From Porticoccus sp964395715 (lineage in GTDB: Bacteria > Pseudomonadota > Gammaproteobacteria > Pseudomonadales > Porticoccaceae): 64,000 nt of DNA. Every line of letters begins with the position of its first letter. Positions within the stretch are counted from its first letter, which is position 1. Both the position numbers and the translations under genes were made by a program. The notes beneath the pieces were generated by a model that was not told the origin of the DNA, searched no databases, and was given only the letters and a program-made list of their open reading frames with translations. Below, piece by piece: positions 42,406 to 52,200 of this stretch. Where the stretch lies: positions 310,001 through 374,000 of the forward strand of contig CAYNAU010000002.1 in NCBI GenBank assembly GCA_964395715.1, given 5' to 3'.

Positions 42406-44190
42406 TTACGCCAAGGTAACAAGACAATCACCGACCGCTACAGAGTCACCGGCTTTGGCTATCACTTCGTCAACCACGCCATCCCTGGTGGCACTGACCG
42501 TGGTTTCCATTTTCATCGCTTCCATCACCAGCAATGCTTCCCCACTGGCAACCTGCTGCCCAGGGGAAACCAGCACCCGAATGATGGCGCCAGCCAATGG
42601 TGCCTTGACCGGATCGGCAAGCTCAATCCCCGAACCCTGGCCGCTGGCAGGAATATCTCCGGTATGACCGACGGGAACAATGCCCGATATATCACCACCC
42701 TCGGCAACAACCACGGTATAACTGACCCCTTCCAGGGTGACGGTATAGGTGGCTTCACCCTCACTGGCTGTCGATGTCCCGGTAGTTTCGGTCACTGGTG
42801 GCTCAAAAGCTTCCGGGTGCCCCCGGTTTTGCAGAAAACGCAGGCCAGCTTGGGGAAACAGTGCGTAAATCAATACGTCTTCCACCCGGCGTTCACCCTC
42901 GACAATCTCTGTGGCGGACTCTTCTACAGCAGCCAGTAACTCGCCGGTCAGGCTGTCCAGTTCCGGTGACAGCAGGTCTGCCGGACGACAGGTGATCGGA
43001 TCATTGCCATCCAAAACTCGTGCCTGCAGTTCGGCATTTACGGCTGCCGGTGTAGCCCCGTATTCGCCCCGCAATACACCGCAGGTTTCCTTGGATATGC
43101 TCTTGTAGCGTTCACCACTGAGGACATTAATAACCGCCTGGCTGCCGACAATCTGCGACGTAGGGGTGACCAGAGGGATAAAACCCAGATCTTCCCTGAC
43201 ACGGGGAATCTCCCCTAAAACCTCGTCAAATCGATCCTCTGCACCCTGTTCGCGCAACTGGCTCTCCATATTGGTGAGCATGCCACCGGGTACCTGGGCC
43301 AGCAGGATGCGCGAGTCGACACCGCGCAGGGATCCTTCAAAAGACGAGTATTTCTTACGCACATCCCGGAAATAGGCAGCGATTTCTTCCAGTAGCCTAA
43401 TATCGATACCCGTCTGCCGCAGGGTACCATTGAATATCTCAACAATAGACTCCGTGGGTGAATGCCCATAGGTCATCGACATGGAGGAAATGGCTGTGTC
43501 GACATTATCCACCCCGGCTTCCACGCATTTGACAATGGTCGCCGTGGACAGGCCGGTGGTGGCATGACAGTGCAGGTGAATAGGGATATCACAGCTTTGC
43601 TTGAGCCGGGTCACCAACTGAAGTCCCACATAGGGTTTAAGCAATCCCGCCATATCCTTGATACAGATGGAGTCCGCACCCATATCCTCGATCGCTCGGC
43701 CCATATCGACCCAGTGATCGAGGGTATGCACCGGGCTGACTGTGTAGGAAATGGTCCCCTGAGCATGCTTACCCTGCCGTTTTACAGCGTTGATTGCCGT
43801 TGTCAGGTTGCGCAGGTCATTCATAGCGTCAAACACCCGGAACACGTCGATTCCGTTGAGTGCTGCCCGCTCGACAAACTTTTCCACCACATCATCAGCG
43901 TAATGGCGATAACCGAGAATATTCTGGCCACGCAGCAGCATCTGTTGCGGTGTGTTGGGCATGGCCTGTTTCAGCTGCCGCAGTCGGTCCCAGGGATCTT
44001 CACCCAGATAGCGAATACAGGCATCAAAAGTGGCACCACCCCAGGTCTCCAATGACCAGTAGCCGACACGGTCCAGTTGCTCAGCGATAGGCAACATATC
44101 GTCGATACGCAGACGTGTAGCAAATAACGACTGGTGGGCATCCCGTAAAACCAGTTCAGTGATGCCCAACGGCTTCGATTGCTCCGACAT
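42406..44190 (-). CDS. oadA: Oxaloacetate decarboxylase alpha subunit
   Basis: OadA moves the carboxyl group of oxaloacetate to biotin. The 594-aa protein has an N-terminal carboxyltransferase TIM barrel (LVLRDAHQSLFATRLR; KDMAGLLKPYVG with the metal-site lysine; HCHATTGLS), a middle PYC_OADA region, an acidic Pro/Gly linker, and a C-terminal biotinyl domain with the biotin lysine near 560 in VMEAMKMETTV. It works with OadB and OadG in the membrane. Confidence 0.97.
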   Translation of the reverse strand: MSEQSKPLGITELVLRDAHQSLFATRLRIDDMLPIAEQLDRVGYWSLETWGGATFDACIRYLGEDPWDRLRQLKQAMPNTPQQMLLRGQNILGYRHYADDVVEKFVERAALNGIDVFRVFDAMNDLRNLTTAINAVKRQGKHAQGTISYTVSPVHTLDHWVDMGRAIEDMGADSICIKDMAGLLKPYVGLQLVTRLKQSCDIPIHLHCHATTGLSTATIVKCVEAGVDNVDTAISSMSMTYGHSPTESIVEIFNGTLRQTGIDIRLLEEIAAYFRDVRKKYSSFEGSLRGVDSRILLAQVPGGMLTNMESQLREQGAEDRFDEVLGEIPRVREDLGFIPLVTPTSQIVGSQAVINVLSGERYKSISKETCGVLRGEYGATPAAVNAELQARVLDGNDPITCRPADLLSPELDSLTGELLAAVEESATEIVEGERRVEDVLIYALFPQAGLRFLQNRGHPEAFEPPVTETTGTSTASEGEATYTVTLEGVSYTVVVAEGGDISGIVPVGHTGDIPASGQGSGIELADPVKAPLAGAIIRVLVSPGQQVASGEALLVMEAMKMETTVSATRDGVVDEVIAKAGDSVAVGDCLVTLA

Positions 44191-44236
44191 AAAAACCTGC
44201 CCTCAGTAGCGCTGTTTTTCGGATAAAGACTCTGTG

Positions 44237-44470
44237 TTAGCGGTGGCGATGCTGATTAATGGCCTGCTGAATGATTGCCTGCACCCGATCATCCACTGGG
44301 CTGGCATCCTGTTGTGTTAAAGCCTGTGGCTCGTCAACGGTTGGAGAAAAGTGTTTGATCAGCGTTGACATCAATACCGTCACGGCGACCAGCAAGGTCA
44401 AAAAAACAATGACCGTTCCCATACCGTAGAGCAACAGGTTCAACCCTTCTTGCAAAAGTGGCTCATTCAT
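44237..44470 (-). CDS. oadG: Oxaloacetate decarboxylase gamma subunit
   Basis: OadG is a small membrane anchor that assembles OadA and OadB and binds Zn2+. The 77-aa protein has one helix (LLYGMGTVIVFLTLLVAVTVLM) and a polar C-terminal tail ending in HRHR. It is the first gene of oadG-oadA-oadB and diverges from argS. Confidence 0.93.
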   Translation of the reverse strand: MNEPLLQEGLNLLLYGMGTVIVFLTLLVAVTVLMSTLIKHFSPTVDEPQALTQQDASPVDDRVQAIIQQAINQHRHR

Positions 44471-44641
44471 CCATCACCCCTGATCCTGGCGGCAGTTACC
44501 CACAGGTGAAACGCTATAAATACCTATCAACTGACTATACTGGCGACACCCTGTTGCATCAATAATAGCAACGGCACTGGCATTTTACGTTTGGGAGACT
44601 ACAATCGCGCTTTCCCTTTCGATATCACGCCTATTCTGCTT

Positions 44642-46378
44642 ATGAGTATCAAAGCCCTGCTTGAACAACGGGTCCTGGCAGCCATGTCTGCAGCCGGAAT
44701 TCCGAGCACCTGCCCAGCCAACATCACTGTCAGCACACGCCCTGAATTTGGTGATTTTCAGGCCAATGGCGCCATGGCGGCGGCCAAGCAGCTAAAATCC
44801 AATCCCCGCGAGCTGGCCTCACGCATTATTGAACACCTCGATCTGTCAGGTATTGCCAGTAACACGGAAATCGCGGGGCCGGGTTTTATCAACATCCATC
44901 TCTCCGATGAGTTTGTATCAGCACAGCTTCAACAACTGCGCAGTGATCAGCACCTGGGGGCGGAACTTCCTGCATCACAAACCATTGTCGTCGATTACTC
45001 TTCCCCCAACCTCGCCAAAGAAATGCATGTTGGACACCTGCGCAGCACCATCATCGGTGATGCTGTGGCCCGCACACTGGAGTTTCTTGGCCACCAGGTA
45101 ATCCGCCAGAACCACATGGGCGATTGGGGTACACAGTTTGGCATGCTGATCGCTGAGCTTGAGGAACACCTTGGGGAGGGTGAAAGACCTGAACTGGCAC
45201 TGGGTGATCTGGAAGTGTTTTACCAGCAGGCAAAAAAACACTTTGACGACGACCCGGCCTTTGCGGAAAAGGCCCGCAACTACGTGGTGAAACTGCAGTC
45301 GGGAGACCAGCACTGCCGTGCGTTGTGGCAGCAATTTATCGATATCTCAGTAGCTCATAGCGAAGCGGTTTACGAATGCCTGAATGTTACCCTGAAGCAT
45401 ATGGATATTCGTCCGGAAAGCGCCTATAACGACGACTTGGCCAATGTTGTCGCCGACTTGCGGCAACTACAACTGGCAGTGGAGGACCAGGGAGCCCAGG
45501 TGGTTTTCCTGGAAGAACTGGCGGATAAAAAAGGCAACCCCAGCCCGGTAATCATTCAGAAATCCGGTGGCGGCTACCTCTATGCCACGACGGACCTGGC
45601 CGCCCTGCGCTACCGTAGCCGTCATTTGCACGCCGACCGTATCCTCTATTTTATCGATGCCCGTCAGTCCCTGCACATGAAGCAGGTGTTCACACTGGCC
45701 AAAAAAGCCGGTTTCGTCGCTAACGATGTATCGCTGGAACACCACCCTTTTGGCACCATGATGGGCAAGGACGGCAAACCGTTTAAAACCCGTAGCGGCG
45801 GCACAGTAAAGCTCACCGACTTATTACAGGAAGCCGTGGAGCGAGCGTGCAAACTGGTGAAAGAAAAGAATCCACAACTATCGGACGCGGAAATTGCCCC
45901 CATCGGTCGTAAGGTCGGTATCGGCGCTGTGAAATATGCTGATCTCAGCAAAACCCGAACCAATGATTATATTTTTGACTGGGATGCGATGCTGAGCTTT
46001 GAAGGCAATACCGCCCCATACCTGCAATATGCCTATACCCGAATTCGCAGTATTTTCCGTCGCGCCGGACTGGAACAGGCATCCGTCAACGATCAGATCA
46101 GCATCGCCGCACCCCATGAAAAGTTACTGTCCATGCAGCTGCTGCAATTTGGTCAGGTACTGGATCAATTGGCCCGCGAGGCACACCCCCACGTGTTATG
46201 TAACTACCTGTATGAGCTGGCCAGCCATTTCATGGCGTTCTACGAACATTGCCCGATCCTGAAAGAAGATGTCACTGAAACCACCCGCGAAAGCCGCCTG
46301 GCCATTGCCCACCTGACAGCAGACATCATGTCCAGAGGACTGGATTTACTGGGCATTGAAGTGATGGAACAGATGTAG
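44642..46378 (+). CDS. argS: Arginyl-tRNA synthetase
   Basis: ArgS charges tRNA-Arg. The 578-aa class I enzyme has the HIGH-type motif HVGHLRSTIIGD and the signature ending GKDGKPFKTRSGGTVKL in place of KMSK, plus the C-terminal anticodon-binding helices. The ATG at 44642 matches E. coli length (577 aa). An upstream extension from 44591 has no family match. Confidence 0.97.
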   Translation: MSIKALLEQRVLAAMSAAGIPSTCPANITVSTRPEFGDFQANGAMAAAKQLKSNPRELASRIIEHLDLSGIASNTEIAGPGFINIHLSDEFVSAQLQQLRSDQHLGAELPASQTIVVDYSSPNLAKEMHVGHLRSTIIGDAVARTLEFLGHQVIRQNHMGDWGTQFGMLIAELEEHLGEGERPELALGDLEVFYQQAKKHFDDDPAFAEKARNYVVKLQSGDQHCRALWQQFIDISVAHSEAVYECLNVTLKHMDIRPESAYNDDLANVVADLRQLQLAVEDQGAQVVFLEELADKKGNPSPVIIQKSGGGYLYATTDLAALRYRSRHLHADRILYFIDARQSLHMKQVFTLAKKAGFVANDVSLEHHPFGTMMGKDGKPFKTRSGGTVKLTDLLQEAVERACKLVKEKNPQLSDAEIAPIGRKVGIGAVKYADLSKTRTNDYIFDWDAMLSFEGNTAPYLQYAYTRIRSIFRRAGLEQASVNDQISIAAPHEKLLSMQLLQFGQVLDQLAREAHPHVLCNYLYELASHFMAFYEHCPILKEDVTETTRESRLAIAHLTADIMSRGLDLLGIEVMEQM

Positions 46379-46433
46379 ACCTGACCAAGCTGCGGGCAAT
46401 TGTTCGCCAAAGGGTTTTGACACTTTCCAGCAC

Positions 46434-46844
46434 ATGTCTAATCCTGTAGTCATGAATATAAAAACAGGCACATCACTGAAAAAGGCCGGGGTCAAACATC
46501 ACTACTCAGGAACAGATTTCTGGATCAAGCTGAAGCATGCTGCCAAGGCGGCGGGTAAAGAACTGGTAGAAAAAAGCCTCTGGCTTTACTACGCTTCACA
46601 CCGACCTGAGACCCCCACCTGGGCGAAAGCCGCTGTTTACAGTGCACTGGCGTATTTTATTCTTCCCACCGACACTATTCCGGATTTCATCCCGGGCACC
46701 GGCTATACCGATGATCTGGCAGCCATTCTGGCAGCTGTCTCAACCATCAGTAACTACATCGATGAGGATGTTAAGGCGCGGGCCAGTGAAAAAGTGGCCC
46801 ACTGGTTTGGTCAAAACGAAGCCAGAAAAGAAGCCAGTCAATAG
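46434..46844 (+). CDS. YkvA family protein (DUF1232)
   Basis: This 136-aa protein has the DUF1232 core AYFILPTDTIPDFIPGTGYTDDLAAILAAV, a membrane-associated hairpin, and a charged C-terminus. Its function is unknown in general. The ribosome site is weak, and an ATG six codons in (MNIKTGTSL) is also possible. It follows argS by 55 bases and converges on fumC. Confidence 0.85.
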   Translation: MSNPVVMNIKTGTSLKKAGVKHHYSGTDFWIKLKHAAKAAGKELVEKSLWLYYASHRPETPTWAKAAVYSALAYFILPTDTIPDFIPGTGYTDDLAAILAAVSTISNYIDEDVKARASEKVAHWFGQNEARKEASQ

Positions 46845-46857
46845 CGTCAGACCACCT

Positions 46858-48240
46858 CTAACCCACCAAGACATGCTGTTTGATTAACCGGTCGAACTCT
46901 TCGCCACTGAGAATATTCTGTTCCTGAAGAACTTGCCGGATGGTGAGATCGTTTGCCTGTGCAAACTTGGCAATTTCCGCTGCCTTGTCATAGCCAAGAG
47001 TCGGTGTCAGCGCGGTCACAATCATCAGTGATCGTTCGACATTATCGGCCAACTGTTGCTCATGGCAAGTCAAGCCATCTATGCAGTGACGAACAAAATG
47101 TCCGGAACTGGCCGCCAGCAATTCGATCGCTTGCAACACGTTGTGAATGATCAGTGGCTTGAACACATTCAACTGCAGGTGAGCCTGGGAGCCGGCAAGG
47201 TTAACGGCACTGTCGAGGCCCATCACCTGAACAGCAATCATGGTAATTGACTCGATTTGGGTAGGATTAACCTTACCGGGCATAATCGAACTGCCCGGCT
47301 CGTTAGCGGGCAGCTGGACCTCACCCAACCCCGCTCTGGGGCCGCTGGCCAGCATTCGCAGGTTGTTACCAATCACCAGCAGTTCGGCGGCAAGCTGCCG
47401 CAACGCGGCACTCAAAGCCAGTAGCGGCCCGTGACTGGACAGTGCAGCAAATTTATTGCCCCCTGATGTCACATTCAGGCCTGAGGTCTGTCGTAACTGT
47501 TCTGTGACCGCTTCCTGCCAACCCTCGGGGGTGTTCAGTCCGGTGCCAACCGCAGTGCCCCCAATTGCCAGCGGATACAATCCATCCCGGGCACGTTCTA
47601 TCTGGCTTATGGCCCCCTCTATCTGGGAGACGTAGCCACTGAATTCCTGTCCCAGTGTCATCGGCGCTGCATCCATCAGGTGTGTGCGGCCCACTTTCCA
47701 GAGGCCTTCAAACTTGGCAGATTTCCTTTGCAAGGCATCCCGGAGGTTCATCAGGGATGGAAGTAGTGTTCGCTCCACCGCCCATAGTGCAGACAGGTGC
47801 ATGGCCGTGGGAAACACGTCGTTAGAGGACTGAGAACAGTTCACATGATCGTTGGGGTGAACGGGGTGTTTGCAGCCACGTTGTGCCCCTGCCAACTCAT
47901 TGGCCCGGTTGGCAATCACTTCATTCATGTTCATATTGCTCTGTGTACCGCTGCCACTCTGCCAGATAGACAGGGGAAACTGGCCATCGTGCTCTCGTGC
48001 CAACACTTCATCACAGGCTTTAACTATCAGCTCTTTCTGCTGGCCATCCAACTGGCCCAGTTGTGTATTGGCAATGGCAGCCGCTTTTTTGATAACCGCC
48101 AATGCTTCAATTACCAGCCAAGGCATGGCCTGCCCCTGGTGGGGAAAATTCTCGCTGGCACGCTGGGTTTGGGCGCCCCACAGGGCATCCTCGGGAACAC
48201 TAACCGTCCCCAGAGAATCTTTTTCGTCACGATATTTCAT
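46858..48240 (-). CDS. fumC: Fumarate hydratase class II
   Basis: FumC is the oxygen-stable, iron-independent fumarase of the TCA cycle. The 460-aa protein shows GSGTQSNMNMNEVIANRA and the superfamily signature GSSIMPGKVNPTQ with the catalytic serine. The ATG at 48240 (MKYRDEKDSLGTVSVPEDAL) fits the family N-terminus. The frame is open for 16 further codons upstream without likeness. Confidence 0.96.
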   Translation of the reverse strand: MKYRDEKDSLGTVSVPEDALWGAQTQRASENFPHQGQAMPWLVIEALAVIKKAAAIANTQLGQLDGQQKELIVKACDEVLAREHDGQFPLSIWQSGSGTQSNMNMNEVIANRANELAGAQRGCKHPVHPNDHVNCSQSSNDVFPTAMHLSALWAVERTLLPSLMNLRDALQRKSAKFEGLWKVGRTHLMDAAPMTLGQEFSGYVSQIEGAISQIERARDGLYPLAIGGTAVGTGLNTPEGWQEAVTEQLRQTSGLNVTSGGNKFAALSSHGPLLALSAALRQLAAELLVIGNNLRMLASGPRAGLGEVQLPANEPGSSIMPGKVNPTQIESITMIAVQVMGLDSAVNLAGSQAHLQLNVFKPLIIHNVLQAIELLAASSGHFVRHCIDGLTCHEQQLADNVERSLMIVTALTPTLGYDKAAEIAKFAQANDLTIRQVLQEQNILSGEEFDRLIKQHVLVG

Positions 48241-48322
48241 GTCTTTAGCACCTGGCTTGTACCCTTTGAAATATTGCGGAGTAACCAACTGTTGAGCCCG
48301 CCGTGAGCAAGACCCCGGTTAT

Positions 48323-48363
48323 AAAAAAGGAGAAGAAAGCTAAACGCTCTCTTCCCCCTTTTT
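48323..48363 (-). terminator. Terminator downstream of the peroxiredoxin gene
   Basis: AAAAAAGGAGAAGA and TCTTCCCCCTTTTT form an imperfect stem with a T-rich end on the minus strand, just after the peroxiredoxin stop and before fumC. Confidence 0.65.
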
Positions 48364-48365
48364 GC

Positions 48366-48890
48366 TCAGCGGTTTTTCAGGTAATTCAACATGGTATCCG
48401 CATCGGAGACCTCAAAGGGATCGGTCTGACAATTATCTTCAAAACCTGGCTCGCAGAATAACTGCTTGATTTCACCGTCTTCCACGTACATGGAGTAACG
48501 CCAGCTACGCTGTCCGAAACCAAGGTTATTTTTATCCACGAGCATGCCCATTTTTCGAGTAAATTCCCCATTCCCGTCGGGCAACAAGAACACGTTCTTG
48601 GCATTCTGGCTTTTGCCCCACTGAAACATCACAAAGGCATCATTGACCGAGATACACACCACGGCATCAACACCCAGGGACTTGAACTCATCATACAACT
48701 CCTCATAACGGGGCAGGTGTGAGGTAGAACAGGTCGGAGTAAATGCACCCGGCAAGGAAAATACGATGACGTTCTTACCCTTGAATATGTCGTCAGTGTG
48801 CAAATCCTTCCATTCAAAGGGGTTTGGTCCACCCAATGCTTCATTGCGCACACGGGTTTTGAAAACGACGTTTGGAACTCTGTTTTGCAT
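48366..48890 (-). CDS. Peroxiredoxin, Prx5 type
   Basis: This 174-aa thioredoxin-fold peroxidase has the peroxidatic cysteine Cys54 in LPGAFTPTCSTSHLP and further cysteines at 79, 146 and 154. The C-terminal CEPGFEDNCQTDPFEVSDADTML is like the Prx half of hybrid Prx5-glutaredoxin enzymes, but the glutaredoxin domain is absent. Reducing power must therefore come from a separate glutaredoxin or thioredoxin. The ATG at 48890 has GGAG eight bases upstream. Confidence 0.92.
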   Translation of the reverse strand: MQNRVPNVVFKTRVRNEALGGPNPFEWKDLHTDDIFKGKNVIVFSLPGAFTPTCSTSHLPRYEELYDEFKSLGVDAVVCISVNDAFVMFQWGKSQNAKNVFLLPDGNGEFTRKMGMLVDKNNLGFGQRSWRYSMYVEDGEIKQLFCEPGFEDNCQTDPFEVSDADTMLNYLKNR

Positions 48891-49055
48891 GTTTTTTCTC
48901 CGTTTTGACCTCTGGGCCTCGTTACACATCATGGGTCATCGTTCGATGTCCCGTTATTGATATATTAGTAAACCTATTAAGATTGTATAAATTAATTATT
49001 GACATTGAGTCGATAGTTTTTTTATTAAAATCTGACAGTTTTCAGTGACGATCCT

Positions 49056-49553
49056 TCAACAAAGTAATGGCCGATAATGCTTGGCCATGACTTCATCAAA
49101 GCAACAAAAAATTGCTCGCTGGAGCGATGACCCCTGATCGAGTTGTGCCCGCACAACAGACACCGCGACTGGCGCGGCCAACGCCGGGGGATAGCCATAG
49201 ATACCAGAACTGATGGCGGGAAAAGCAATACTGCATACACCGAGCTCATCCGCCATCACCATGGCCTGCCGGTAACAACTGGCCAACAGTGCCTGCTCTC
49301 CGCTAGCTCCTCCTCGCCACACAGGCCCCACTGCATGAAATATATATCGGGCAGACAGATTAAATGCCGCCGTCATAACAACCTGGCCAGTGGGACACCC
49401 TCCCAGTTGGCGGCAGGCCTGCTGCAGTTCCTGATAACCTGCCGCCTGATGAATGGCGCCATCGACGCCACCACCGCCAGCTAGTTGCTGATTGGCTGCA
49501 TTAACCACAACGTCAACCCTGAGCCGGGTAATATCGCCAACAACGACTTCCAT
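49056..49553 (-). CDS. Macrodomain protein, O-acetyl-ADP-ribose deacetylase-like
   Basis: The 165-aa macrodomain should bind ADP-ribose and may hydrolyse O-acetyl-ADP-ribose or ADP-ribosyl esters. Motifs: GDITRLRVDVVVNAANQQL, the glycine loop GGGGVDGAIH, and FPAISSGIYGYP, which line the ligand pocket. The ATG at 49553 fits MacroD/YmdB starts. A GTG at 49571 is possible. It lies 23 bases after mscS on the same strand. Confidence 0.92.
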   Translation of the reverse strand: MEVVVGDITRLRVDVVVNAANQQLAGGGGVDGAIHQAAGYQELQQACRQLGGCPTGQVVMTAAFNLSARYIFHAVGPVWRGGASGEQALLASCYRQAMVMADELGVCSIAFPAISSGIYGYPPALAAPVAVSVVRAQLDQGSSLQRAIFCCFDEVMAKHYRPLLC

Positions 49554-49576
49554 GCCCACTGTACAAGCCACCCCTG

Positions 49577-50404
49577 CTAGAGCTGGGGGGCTCTCCCTTT
49601 GATATGTACGTCCCGCTGTGGGAACGGAATGGTGATGCCCTCGCGATCAAAGGCCAGTTTCAGATCTTCCATCGTCCCGAAGTACACTTCAAAATAATCC
49701 TTGGAAACGCACCAGGGACGCACCAGTAAATTGATTGAGCTGTCGGCATGGGCGCTGACAAAAACATCGGGAGCAGGTGTTTTCAGCACCTTGGGATTGG
49801 CCTCAAGTACCTGTCTGATCACCTGCTTGGCCTTGAGAATGTCATCCTCATAACTGATACCAAAGGTCATATCGACCCTGCGTGTGGGCTCGCAAAAAAT
49901 GTTTTTCAGACAACCATTGGAAAGAATGCCGTTGGGAATAACCACCACTTCGTTATCCCGCGTTTTCAGGATGGTGTTAAAAATCTGGATCTCTTCAACC
50001 AGACCCCGGTAACCCTGGGCTTCAATTTCATCCCCGGCTTTGAACGGTTTGAAAAACAGTATCAGCACTCCGCCGGCAAAGTTGGCCAGGCTACCCTGTA
50101 ATGCCAGTCCCACAGCCAGTCCGGCTGCACCCAACAAGGCGATCAGTGATGCTGTCTCCACCCCTACCATGGAAGCCACAATGACCAGCAATACACCTTT
50201 CAAAAGAATATTGGTAAAACTGTGAAAAAACGTTCGCAGGGTTTTTTCCGCTTCGCTTTTCAGCAGTGCGCGGTCCAGGAAATAGAGAATCCGGCCAATC
50301 AGCCACCAGCCAACGCCAAGTACCACCAAGGCCAGTAACAATTTGCCACCGTACGCCACCAGCAAAGTGGATAATGTATCGGTGAATGTCTGATTTTTTT
50401 CCAT
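49577..50404 (-). CDS. mscS: Small-conductance mechanosensitive channel
   Basis: MscS opens under membrane tension to release solutes on hypoosmotic shock. The 275-aa protein has three helices and the pore-lining TM3 with GLALQGSLANFAGGVLILFFKPF, then the beta domain and cytoplasmic vestibule. Length matches E. coli MscS (286 aa). Next to putP it fits osmotic homeostasis. Confidence 0.95.
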   Translation of the reverse strand: MEKNQTFTDTLSTLLVAYGGKLLLALVVLGVGWWLIGRILYFLDRALLKSEAEKTLRTFFHSFTNILLKGVLLVIVASMVGVETASLIALLGAAGLAVGLALQGSLANFAGGVLILFFKPFKAGDEIEAQGYRGLVEEIQIFNTILKTRDNEVVVIPNGILSNGCLKNIFCEPTRRVDMTFGISYEDDILKAKQVIRQVLEANPKVLKTPAPDVFVSAHADSSINLLVRPWCVSKDYFEVYFGTMEDLKLAFDREGITIPFPQRDVHIKGRAPQL

Positions 50405-50448
50405 TGAAATAACCCCGTTTCTCTATGTGCGCTATAACCCTGAACCTG

Positions 50449-51948
50449 TCAGGCCTTTGACTCCTGTTTACTGAGTGTCTGCAACATCTCGATAAAACCC
50501 TGTTTAACCATGTGTTCCGGCGCTGGAGTCAGCAGGCTGGTGACAAGAATCGCTGCCAGGGAGACAAAGAATGCGGGCACCAGTTCGTAGACCTCAAAGA
50601 CACCACCGGATAACTGCTTCCAGACCACCACCGTCACCCCTCCGGATATCACACCGGCCAGCGCACCCTGCCAATTCATGCGCGGCCAATACAGGCTCAG
50701 CAGGGTCACCGGACCCAATGTGGCACCCAGTCCTCCCCAGGCATACGCCACCACATCAAGCACCTTGCTATCGGGGTCCATTGCTACTCCCGTAGCCACT
50801 GTCGCAATCACGGCAACAGCCCATCGCCCCGCAGCAATGCGGCCCCGTTCCGACAACTGATGACCACTGACCATGGGATAGAGGTCTTCGGCCAGGGCGG
50901 AAGAGCTTGCCAGTAACTGGGAATCAACGGTGCTCATGATCGCGGCCAGAATGGCTGCCAAAAGAAAACCGGCCACCAGAGGATGAAACAGTATCTGCAC
51001 CATCGCCATAAACACGTGTTCTGCATCAGCCAGGGGTGCCGATAACAGCGCCAGACCCGTGATACCAACAGCAATGGAGGTTGTGTATACCAGCAGAGAC
51101 CAGCTGATACCTATTGCCGCGGCCGTATGCAATTGTGAGTGCGAGTGAATCGCCTTGAAACGTGCAAGAATATGCGGCTGACCAAAATAAGCCAACCCCC
51201 ACCCCATCAGACTGATTATGGCCAGGGCTCCAAGCGGCTTGCCCTCACGGTCTGAGGCCATAGACAAGAAGGCCGGATTGTTTAACTCAATAGCATTCAC
51301 AACCTGGCTGTAGCCACCCAGGTTCGCCATGGCCATCAACGGCACTAGTACCAGAGCCAATGTCATGAGGATTGCCTGAAACACATCGGTCCAGGAAACC
51401 GCGAGAAAGCCCCCGAACAGTGTGTAAAAAATGATGATCGCGGCGCCCAGCAACACAGAAAGCTGATATTCGAATTCAAAAACTGCGACAAATAATTTCC
51501 CCGCCCCTATTAATCCTGAACTGACATAAAACAAAAAGAACAGCAGGATAAACAGGCCCGATGAAAGCTTCAGCCAAGGCACCGGGCACTGAAAACGGCG
51601 GTGCAAATACGCTGGCAGTGTGACGGCATCATCCAGCTGATAACTGAAGATGCGCAGACGTCGCGCTGATAGCAGCCAGTTGAGCGCGACGCCAATACAG
51701 AGACCGAGGGCAATCCAGCTTGCCTCCATACCGGCCAGGTAGGCATATCCCGGCAACCCCAGCAGGACCCAGCCACTCATGTCGGAAGCCCCGGCGCTGA
51801 GTGCAGCAACGCCTGCTGACAAACGGCGACCACCAAGAAAATAATCCGAGGCGGAACGGGTTTTAGTCCAGGCGAAAATACCTATACCCAGTACAACCAC
51901 CAGATAGGCACAGAATGTCAGCGCTATCGACAGACTATACGTGGCCAA
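50449..51948 (-). CDS. putP: Sodium/proline symporter
   Basis: PutP imports proline with Na+ (SSSF family). The 499-aa protein has about 13 helices, the Na+-binding TM2 segment SAGASDMSGWVLLGLPGYAY, and the loop GWGLAYFGQPHILARF. The family signature is also clear in GGFLAVSWTDVFQAILM. No putA is in the window. Proline may serve here as an osmoprotectant. Confidence 0.95.
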   Translation of the reverse strand: MATYSLSIALTFCAYLVVVLGIGIFAWTKTRSASDYFLGGRRLSAGVAALSAGASDMSGWVLLGLPGYAYLAGMEASWIALGLCIGVALNWLLSARRLRIFSYQLDDAVTLPAYLHRRFQCPVPWLKLSSGLFILLFFLFYVSSGLIGAGKLFVAVFEFEYQLSVLLGAAIIIFYTLFGGFLAVSWTDVFQAILMTLALVLVPLMAMANLGGYSQVVNAIELNNPAFLSMASDREGKPLGALAIISLMGWGLAYFGQPHILARFKAIHSHSQLHTAAAIGISWSLLVYTTSIAVGITGLALLSAPLADAEHVFMAMVQILFHPLVAGFLLAAILAAIMSTVDSQLLASSSALAEDLYPMVSGHQLSERGRIAAGRWAVAVIATVATGVAMDPDSKVLDVVAYAWGGLGATLGPVTLLSLYWPRMNWQGALAGVISGGVTVVVWKQLSGGVFEVYELVPAFFVSLAAILVTSLLTPAPEHMVKQGFIEMLQTLSKQESKA

Positions 51949-52200
51949 CCACTCACTCCCTGTTTTTCTTATGGATCCATTATTTATCAGTTTGAGCGGC
52001 GCTGACCACCGAATTCTCTTTACCCCAAAGAAAAATGATTAAAAATTAGCCATTGCTTTAAAAAATAATTTCTAAAGTTAGCGATTATTACTAATTTTAA
52101 ATTGAGTTTATCCATATAACATGCTAATAATGAACAAAATTATAAGATCATGAAAACAATATGAATGCGACTGCATGCATAAGACTACAGGAGCTGAGTC
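51949..52200. other. AT-rich intergenic region
   Basis: From about 52025 to 52160 this 250-base gap is much richer in A and T than its surroundings. It should contain the promoters of the divergent putP and lysozyme-like genes, but several -10-like hexamers compete and I select none. Confidence 0.5.

Noticed and set aside
49003..49030. ATTGAC-attga-GTCGAT stem followed by T residues on the plus strand
   Set aside because: No plus-strand gene ends nearby and the stem is only six pairs with one G-U.
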